Shown in pieces: positions 51,553 to 57,775 of a stretch of DNA of 64,000 nucleotides. The DNA lies in contig NZ_CP157456.1 of the NCBI RefSeq assembly GCF_041549525.1, positions 4,092,001 to 4,156,000 on the forward strand. Reading direction: 5' to 3'. The DNA comes from Paenarthrobacter aurescens (GTDB taxonomy: Bacteria; Actinomycetota; Actinomycetes; Actinomycetales; Micrococcaceae). How positions within the stretch are numbered: position 1 is the stretch's first letter; every line of letters begins with the position of its first letter. Under the pieces are notes generated by a model, which ran no database searches, had not been told where the DNA came from, and saw nothing but the letters and a program-made list of their open reading frames with translations. The position numbers were made by a program, and so were the translations under genes.

Positions 51553-52308
51553 ATGCCGATGTGGTTGCAAGCCTTGTTGTGGGGAACGCTGGCCGGTGGT
51601 GCTTTGGTCCTCGGGGCGGGCATTGCGTGGATCTGGAAAGTGCCGCCCAAAATTGTATCCACGGTAATGGCCTTCGGTGCTGGCGTCTTGATTTCTGCAT
51701 TGGCTTTCGAACTCGTTGATGAAGCCGTGGAGGGCGGCGGACTCCTTCCCACCATCCTGGGTTTCCTTTTGGGCGCCGTGATCTTTGTGGGCTCCAATGT
51801 CCTGCTGGCCCGGGCCGGAGCCAAGCACCGGAAACGCTCCGGAGGGGCGCAGCCCTCAGAGAAGGACTCCCCTGGTAGCGGCACGGCGATCGCGGTGGGT
51901 GCCCTGATTGACGGCATCCCGGAATCCGTAGTGCTGGGAGTTGGCCTCCTCGCAGGTGGCGCAGTCAGCCCGGCCATGCTCGCAGCGGTCTTCATTTCCA
52001 ACGTTCCGGAAGGCCTGTCCAGCACAGCAGGCATGAAGAAGGCCGGACGCAGCCCCGCCTACGTCTTTGGCACATGGGCTGGCATCGCCGTATTCAGCGG
52101 ACTCGCTGCATTGCTGGGATACACAGCCTTGGAAAATGCTCCTGACAGTGTGATCGCATTCATCACCGCAATCGCCGCGGGCGGAATCCTGGCCATGCTT
52201 GCCGACACCATGATCCCTGAGGCCTTCGAAGAGCACCACAACCTCACAGGGCTTACGGCCGCCGTCGGCTTCCTGAGTGCCTTTACGATTCATCATATTG
52301 GCGGCTGA
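51553..52308 (+). CDS. ZIP-family metal transporter (second paralogue)
   Basis: A 251-residue membrane protein, paralogous to the gene at 21296. Shared segments include PKIVSTVMAFGAGVLISALAFELVDEAVEGGG, ALIDGIPESVVLGVGL (TM4) and FISNVPEGLSSTAGMKKAGRSP (TM5), and DTMIPEAFEEHH near the C-terminus. The TM4 HN motif is again replaced by DG, so both belong to one subfamily. AGAGGG lies about 9 nt before the ATG. A divalent cation importer is likely; which metal is unknown. Confidence 0.85.
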   Translation: MPMWLQALLWGTLAGGALVLGAGIAWIWKVPPKIVSTVMAFGAGVLISALAFELVDEAVEGGGLLPTILGFLLGAVIFVGSNVLLARAGAKHRKRSGGAQPSEKDSPGSGTAIAVGALIDGIPESVVLGVGLLAGGAVSPAMLAAVFISNVPEGLSSTAGMKKAGRSPAYVFGTWAGIAVFSGLAALLGYTALENAPDSVIAFITAIAAGGILAMLADTMIPEAFEEHHNLTGLTAAVGFLSAFTIHHIGG

Positions 52309-52365
52309 CCGGTCACGGGCGAGGAGACAGACCGGCCAACTATCTGCCGGCACAAGGCCCACGTT

Positions 52366-53694
52366 TTAGGGCAGCAGCCCAAGCACCGGCAACGCGACCG
52401 CCGTCGAGATTGCCATGGCCGCCGTGTTGCCAATGACCGGGTGGAAGCCCGCCGGCAGCCGCGCCGAAACGGCCCGGGCCACAGGCGGCGCGAGGACAGC
52501 ACCCAGCAAGGCGCCGCCAACAATTCCCTGCCAGGAGCCGCCGCAGGCAAGGACCGCAGCCGGAGCGACTGACACCACGGACGCGTAGGTGGCCGCCCAT
52601 CCGCCGTCGCGGTACCAGCCCCGCCAGAGCGTGATTCCAATCGCCGAGGTCAACGCTTGGGCAAAGAGAATGTGCGGCAGCAGACCCACCCCATAGGACG
52701 GCAGCCCCGGGTTGAGGACAAACGCCGCTGCCACGGCCAGAATCACGCAGGCCCCGGCGAGCTCGTTGGCGAAGAAGTGGGTTTCCGTGAAGTCCTTAAG
52801 TACACGCCGGGCCGCCCAAGCGGCCTCGTTCACGACGCTCCTTTTAGGGCTCGACGGCGGCAGCACCGGTTGCGTCGCCGCGAAGACTTCGCGGCCCTCC
52901 CGAACCGAGCCATCCTCCGGAAATTTCCGAGCCTCCCGGGCTTCCCGGGCCTCCCGGGCCTCTCGAGCCTCCCGCAGGACCAGCCACGGCAGGCGTCGGG
53001 CCACGAGGAACGAGATGACCGAACCCACTGACATGGCGGCCACGCTTGCCACAACCGCCGGCAGGCCCAGAGGCGCTGAGAGGGTGGGGATGAAGAGCAA
53101 CGCCAACGGTGTGGTGGTCACTGCCCCCAGGAAAGCACCCGTGACGCAGGTCCTCCACCCCGCCCCATACAGGAGAACCATGGCGGGAGCGACGCACACA
53201 AAGGGCACGAACGTGGGCTGCCACCCGGCGTCGAGCATCCATCCGAACATCAGGTTGGACAGCATCAGACTCAGCGACGCCGAAGCCAGAATCCATGGCC
53301 AAAGCCCGGAACGGTAACTGAGCGAGCCCGCCCAGGAGATGCGTCGCCGGCCAAGCCACCATGCGGTCGCGGCACCTGCCAGCAGTCCCAGCGCCGCAAG
53401 GTCTGATTTGTAGAACAGGGGTTCGGTGATGTCTCCAAGGAACCAGCGAACTGCGGGCAAGGGACCGGCACTGGCATCCTGCGGCCACCCCGCATAGCCG
53501 GGACCAATCTGCGGTGAATACTGCCCCACGAGGTGGAGGAAAACCGCGAGCACGCCGATGACGGCCGCCATTCCGAACGCTCCCAAGGCGGTACCGGTCA
53601 CGCTGTGTCCAACAAGGGCGCTGTGTTCAAGCGAAGGTTCCGACCGTTTTTCCAACTGCGGGACGGCGTTGTCGGCGGCGAAAGAGTGCGTCAT
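52366..53694 (-). CDS. Polytopic membrane protein of unknown function, two similar halves
   Basis: A 442-residue protein with about 12 membrane segments. Two halves resemble each other: FLGDITEPLFYKSDLAALGLLAGAATAWWLG with ETHFFANELAGACVILAVAAAFVLNPGL, and LLYGAGWRTCVTGAFLGAVTTTPLALL with LACGGSWQGIVGGALLGAVLAPPVARA. They are separated by a charged cytoplasmic loop containing a 5-fold REA repeat (REAREAREAREAREARK) from 9-bp units at 52931-52975. Internal duplication suggests a carrier or channel. I cannot assign a family with confidence. It is convergent with the ZIP gene. Confidence 0.7.
   Translation of the reverse strand: MTHSFAADNAVPQLEKRSEPSLEHSALVGHSVTGTALGAFGMAAVIGVLAVFLHLVGQYSPQIGPGYAGWPQDASAGPLPAVRWFLGDITEPLFYKSDLAALGLLAGAATAWWLGRRRISWAGSLSYRSGLWPWILASASLSLMLSNLMFGWMLDAGWQPTFVPFVCVAPAMVLLYGAGWRTCVTGAFLGAVTTTPLALLFIPTLSAPLGLPAVVASVAAMSVGSVISFLVARRLPWLVLREAREAREAREAREARKFPEDGSVREGREVFAATQPVLPPSSPKRSVVNEAAWAARRVLKDFTETHFFANELAGACVILAVAAAFVLNPGLPSYGVGLLPHILFAQALTSAIGITLWRGWYRDGGWAATYASVVSVAPAAVLACGGSWQGIVGGALLGAVLAPPVARAVSARLPAGFHPVIGNTAAMAISTAVALPVLGLLP
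52931..52975 (-). repeat. 9-bp tandem repeat encoding (REA)5
   Basis: Five 9-bp units, GCCTCCCGG with small variations. Lies in the central loop of the unknown membrane protein. Confidence 0.9.
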
Positions 53695-54013
53695 TGGTGA
53701 CCCTATGCGTGCGGAAGTGGTGTGACTTTGAGCAGCGTAACCGACCTCCGGACGCCGTCCACAGCCGCCGGGCTACGGGGGATTTGTGACCGGCGGGCAA
53801 TCGCCCTCCCGCCGAGCTTTGGGGTCAAACACCACCGAATCGGGGCTCACCCTTAGTGGGTGATCTTTCTGTCCATTCGATACCGATCCCATCAAGGCGC
53901 GCGCAGTTGGACGCGGGCGAATCGAGAATGGTGGTGTGATCCTGCCGAAAAAGGATTTCCACTGGGGATGACGCGGTCCTGCCCCGGGCCGAAGGAACGA
54001 ATGGAAAGACACC
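53695..54013. other. 318-bp divergent intergenic region
   Basis: Between the unknown membrane protein (minus) and the PLDc_N/SHOCT gene (plus). It contains the hairpin TCACCC-TTAGT-GGGTGA (53847-53863), possibly an operator or weak terminator. No credible gene is seen. Confidence 0.55.
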
Positions 54014-54391
54014 ATGAACTTCTTGGAATCGTTGTGGAGCATCATTGTTGCATTCTTCTTTGTTGCATATCTGATCCTTCTCTTTCAAATAATTTCTGAT
54101 CTTCTCCGTGACAAAGCGTTGAGCGGCGGCGTGAAAGCACTGTGGATCCTGTGCCTCTTCGCGGCTCCCTTTATCTCCGCATTGATCTACGTCATCATGC
54201 GCGGCAAGGGAATGGCCTTGCGCAGTGAAATCCGCGTCAGGGAATCAGTTGAGGAAGCGGAGAATTACATTCGCGAAGTAGCCGGAGCCCCAACCCCCAC
54301 GCAACAAATCGAAGCGGCTAAAGCGCTTCTGGTTGCTGGAGATATCAATGAGGCCGAGTACGCTCGGCTCAAGGAGATCGCCCTGGCCTGA
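54014..54391 (+). CDS. PLDc_N and SHOCT domain membrane protein
   Basis: A 125-residue protein. Two membrane segments at residues 6-30 (SLWSIIVAFFFVAYLILLFQII) and 40-62 (VKALWILCLFAAPFISALIYVIMRG) form a phospholipase D-nuclease N-terminal (PLDc_N) unit. A charged linker leads to a C-terminal SHOCT motif (IEAAKALLVAGDINEAEYARLKEIALA). PLDc_N units occur at the start of cardiolipin synthases, and a cls gene lies 1.1 kb downstream. It may anchor or regulate an envelope protein; role unknown. The ATG at 54014 has GGAAAG 8-9 nt upstream. Confidence 0.87.
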   Translation: MNFLESLWSIIVAFFFVAYLILLFQIISDLLRDKALSGGVKALWILCLFAAPFISALIYVIMRGKGMALRSEIRVRESVEEAENYIREVAGAPTPTQQIEAAKALLVAGDINEAEYARLKEIALA

Positions 54392-54436
54392 TCCGGGGCT
54401 GTGGTCCGCCACTCAAGTTCGGCCGAAAGGGTCCGT

Positions 54437-55501
54437 ATGACTCGATTGAAGGCATTCCCGCTATTGGAAGGCGGACCGTTCAAATTCGGGCTTATCGCGG
54501 CACTCGGTGTACTGGTTGCCCTGGCTTTGGGCTCCGCGGTCATCACTCTGCGCTACTCGCTGACTTTGATCTTTGCCGCCTTATTCATCTCACTCGGCCT
54601 CTATCCCCTGGTCCGTTGGCTGGAACGCTGGAAACTTTCCCGCGGTGGCGCGGTCCTGGCCGTAGCGGTTGGCTTCCTGCTGGTGGTGGCCGTGCTGATC
54701 CGCTTTATTGTCCCGATTCTGGCGGAGGAGGGCGCCACCCTTGTTCGGGTGCTTCCTTCAAGCTTCGATGCAGTAGGCGAACAGAGCTGGTTCAGGGATT
54801 TCAACGGTTCGTTGGGTGGCGCGCTGACCCCGCTGCTGGAATGGCTGGAAACCTCCGCCGCTGATCCCAACGTATGGCTGGCCATTGGCGGCGGCGCCGT
54901 GCAAGTGGGCTACAACGTGGTCAATGGCGCCTTTGCCGTGGTCTTCGTAGTAGTTCTCACCCTGTATTTTGTGGCCGGCCACGAAGTCATGAAATCAAGC
55001 CTTTACGCACTGGTTCCAGCATCGCGTCGTGAGTCATTCGCCGATATCTCCGAAACAATTATTGCCTCTGTTGGCAAATATCTGAGCGGCATGGCAGTTC
55101 TTGCCCTGTTCAATGCGATCTTCACCTTCATTGTCCTCTCGGTTGCCGGCGTTCGGTACGCCGCGGTGCTCGCAGTGCTGGCATTCCCCATCACCCTCAT
55201 ACCTTTGGTGGGCAGCGCAATAAGCACCGCAATCATCACTGTTGTTTCGCTTTTCACCTCCCCGGCAACGGCACTGGTGGTTTTCCTCATCATGCTGGCC
55301 TACATGCAGGTAGAGGCCTACATCCTGACGCCCCGGGTGGTGGGCAAAGCAATCAGTATCCCCGGCTCACTGGTTCTCATTGGGGCCATGGTGGGCGGGA
55401 CTCTCCTGGGGCTGCTAGGGGCGCTGATAGCGTGCCCCACCACTGCCTCAATTTTGCTAATCATCAAGAAGGTAGTCATACCTCAGCAGAACGCCAAGTA
55501 G
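54437..55501 (+). CDS. AI-2E family transporter
   Basis: A 354-residue membrane protein of the AI-2E/PerM family, with about eight membrane segments: residues about 16-75 (LIAALGVLVALALG, LIFAALFISLGLYPLVRWLE) and repeated segments later. The soluble helical insert (residues about 100-150) and the C-terminal VEAYILTPRVVGKAISIPGSLVLIGAMVGGTLLGLLGALIACP are typical. Members have been linked with quorum-signal export or Na+/H+ exchange; substrate cannot be told. The ATG at 54437 is chosen with GAAAGGG 6 nt upstream. The cardiolipin synthase gene starts 5 bp after its stop. Confidence 0.86.
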   Translation: MTRLKAFPLLEGGPFKFGLIAALGVLVALALGSAVITLRYSLTLIFAALFISLGLYPLVRWLERWKLSRGGAVLAVAVGFLLVVAVLIRFIVPILAEEGATLVRVLPSSFDAVGEQSWFRDFNGSLGGALTPLLEWLETSAADPNVWLAIGGGAVQVGYNVVNGAFAVVFVVVLTLYFVAGHEVMKSSLYALVPASRRESFADISETIIASVGKYLSGMAVLALFNAIFTFIVLSVAGVRYAAVLAVLAFPITLIPLVGSAISTAIITVVSLFTSPATALVVFLIMLAYMQVEAYILTPRVVGKAISIPGSLVLIGAMVGGTLLGLLGALIACPTTASILLIIKKVVIPQQNAK

Positions 55502-55506
55502 CGCGC

Positions 55507-57015
55507 ATGCAAGAACTACTGCGTAATTTCCAGGAACTACTGCCTGGTTTCCAGGAACTACTGCACGACGCCGATGCTGTGGCCTTGATCCTGCTGGCGC
55601 TCCACATTGTGCTCGGATCAATAGCGGCGGTAATGGTCTCCGCCAATCGCAAGCCGTCCTCCGCCATCGCCTGGGTACTCGCGATTGTTTTCATCCCCTA
55701 CTTGGGAATGGTGGCTTTCCTGTTGGTGGGCCGGGGCAAGCTTCCCAAAGCCAGGCGCCAAAAACAGCGCGTCGTCAACGAGCTCATGCTGGCACGGACG
55801 CCTGGCCTCTCAGCCGTAAGTCACAGTGAGGACTGGCCCGCTTGGCTGCGTTCCGCCGTCGAACTTAACCTCAGGCTGGGCGCGCTGCCCATGGTGGGCG
55901 GAAACAGGGCAGAGCTGCTGGAGGACTACACGGGATGCTTTGACCGCATGATCGTGGACATTGACGCCGCCACGGAGTACGTACACGTGGAGTTCTACAT
56001 TTTGGCGCTGGATCCCACCACGGCACCGTTCTTTGATGCGATGGCGAGGGCCTGCAGGCGCGGTGTGCCGGTGAGGGTCCTGTTCGATCATTTGGCGGCG
56101 GTCCGTGATCCCACCTACGGGAAGATGGTGCGCGCCTTTGATGACATGGGCGCCCAATGGCATGCCATGCTTCCTCTGCGCCCCTTCAAAGGACAATGGC
56201 AGCGCCCGGACCTTCGCAACCACCGCAAGCTGCTGGTGATGGACGGCAAGGTGGGTTACACAGGATCGCAGAATCTCATTGACGCTTCCTACAACAAGAA
56301 GAGCAACATCAAACGGGGCCTCCAATGGCATGAGTTGATGGTGAGGCTGGAAGGTCCTGTGGTTCGGGAGCTGGATGCTGTGTTCGTCACTGATTGGTAC
56401 AGCGAATCCGAGACGCTGCTGCCGCTGGATACGTCCCCTGTGGTCCTAGGCTCAGCGCCTGAGCTGATCGACGCACAAGTGCTGCCCAGCGGCCCCAGCT
56501 TCGACAATGACAACAACCTCAAGCTCTACACCACCCTGATTTACAAAGCAGAGCACAGGGTCAGCATCACCAGCCCCTACTTCGTGCCGGACGAGGCCAT
56601 CCAGTTGGCCATCATCACCGCAGCCTCCCGCGGCCTCAGCGTGGAGCTCTTCGTCTCCGAAGTGGGCGATCAGGCCATGGTCTACCACGCACAGCGTTCT
56701 TACTACGAGGTATTGCTGCGTGCGGGCGTCCGGATCTACCTTTACAAAGCTCCGCAGGTCCTGCACGCCAAGCACTTCACGGTGGACTACGACGTAGCGG
56801 TGATCGGCTCAAGCAACATGGACGTTCGGTCCTTCAGCCTCAACATGGAAGTTTCCGTACTGGTCCACGGACGCTCCATGGTGGACAGGATGCGTGCGGT
56901 CGAAGACAGTTATCGGGCTGCCAGCACCGAGTTGCTGCTGGAAGACTGGCTCCGGCGGCCGGTAGGCCACGTGGCGCTGGACAACCTGGCGCGGCTTACG
57001 TCCTCTCTTCAGTAG
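55507..57015 (+). CDS. cls: Cardiolipin synthase (PLD superfamily)
   Basis: A 502-residue membrane enzyme. N-terminal membrane segments (residues about 22-85) match PLDc_N. Two HKD motifs are present: HRKLLVMD followed by GYTGSQNL, and HAKHFTVD followed by IGSSNMD. It condenses phosphatidylglycerol to cardiolipin at the inner face of the membrane. The ATG at 55507 has a weak ribosome binding site, but only 5 bp separate it from the AI-2E gene, so coupling is probable. The first 20 residues hold an 18-bp duplication (FQELLPGFQELL). Confidence 0.92.
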   Translation: MQELLRNFQELLPGFQELLHDADAVALILLALHIVLGSIAAVMVSANRKPSSAIAWVLAIVFIPYLGMVAFLLVGRGKLPKARRQKQRVVNELMLARTPGLSAVSHSEDWPAWLRSAVELNLRLGALPMVGGNRAELLEDYTGCFDRMIVDIDAATEYVHVEFYILALDPTTAPFFDAMARACRRGVPVRVLFDHLAAVRDPTYGKMVRAFDDMGAQWHAMLPLRPFKGQWQRPDLRNHRKLLVMDGKVGYTGSQNLIDASYNKKSNIKRGLQWHELMVRLEGPVVRELDAVFVTDWYSESETLLPLDTSPVVLGSAPELIDAQVLPSGPSFDNDNNLKLYTTLIYKAEHRVSITSPYFVPDEAIQLAIITAASRGLSVELFVSEVGDQAMVYHAQRSYYEVLLRAGVRIYLYKAPQVLHAKHFTVDYDVAVIGSSNMDVRSFSLNMEVSVLVHGRSMVDRMRAVEDSYRAASTELLLEDWLRRPVGHVALDNLARLTSSLQ

Positions 57016-57049
57016 CTGCAGGGAGTGTTACTGGCGCGGTTGGGTTAAC

Positions 57050-57646
57050 TCAGTCATCGAGCTGGAGGTACCACGTCACTCCGGCGCTGATGGCCCGGCC
57101 CAGCAGCAGGGAAAACGCTATGGCAATGACCACAGCCAGCTCCGGGGACAGCCCCGGCAGAAGTCCCGAGAGGGCCCCAATGCCCACGGAGTACGCAGAC
57201 CAGAGGACCCCTGCGGCCGCTGAATACAGGATGAACCTGCCCCGCGGAACCGGGGTGATGGCACTGGCCACATTCATAGTCAGCCGCCCCATGGGAACGA
57301 ATCTGGACGTCAGGACCCACGAGGCTGCATGCTTGGCCAGGCGCTCCCGGGAAGCGTGCAGGGCCTTTTGGGTGCGGGGACCCCGGAGGATCTTCCAGTT
57401 GGCCATATCGCGGCGCCTGACCAACTCATAGACGCCCAGATCGCCGGCCACGGCCCCGGCCAACATGGCTGCCGCCAGCAGGAAGCCGTTGGGAACGTTG
57501 TAGGTAGCGGACAGTGCCCCCAAAGCAACGAACAATGACGTAGTGGGGATTGGCGGGAAGATGGCCGAGACTGCAACAAAAATCGCCCCCAGCGGGTAGA
57601 CCCATCCGGAGTCCGCGGCACTCATGATGTCCCTGAAAGCCTGCAT
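57050..57646 (-). CDS. DedA/VTT-family membrane protein
   Basis: A 198-residue membrane protein. The first re-entrant region has FPPIPTTSLFVALGAL; the second has SRFVPMGRLTMNVASAITPVPRGRF, the Arg-rich VTT signature, followed by two hydrophobic C-terminal segments. DedA proteins act as phospholipid (for example undecaprenyl phosphate) flippases or support membrane homeostasis. The ATG at 57646 has GAGAGGGG 9 nt upstream. It is convergent with the cardiolipin synthase gene, giving an envelope-lipid neighbourhood. Confidence 0.87.
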   Translation of the reverse strand: MQAFRDIMSAADSGWVYPLGAIFVAVSAIFPPIPTTSLFVALGALSATYNVPNGFLLAAAMLAGAVAGDLGVYELVRRRDMANWKILRGPRTQKALHASRERLAKHAASWVLTSRFVPMGRLTMNVASAITPVPRGRFILYSAAAGVLWSAYSVGIGALSGLLPGLSPELAVVIAIAFSLLLGRAISAGVTWYLQLDD

Positions 57647-57763
57647 GGTGAAACCCCTCTCCCGGGCCTCGTCCAAGCGTCTCACGGCCGCCAGGATCAT
57701 CCTTACGTCCCCGGCCCGCCACGCGGATCGCCTTTACCGGGTGAATCCTCGATCCCCCGCACC

Positions 57764-57769
57764 TACACT
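57764..57769 (+). promoter_or_regulatory. Candidate -10 (TACACT) of a leaderless LuxR gene
   Basis: TACACT ends 6 nt before the GTG at 57776. AAGGA directly abuts the GTG, too close to act as a ribosome binding site. Confidence 0.45.
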
Positions 57770-57775
57770 GAAGGA

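Noticed and set aside
53860..54099. Small ORFs in the 53.7-54.0 kb intergenic region
   Set aside because: They lack ribosome binding sites and domain-like composition and overlap the well-supported start of the PLDc_N/SHOCT gene.
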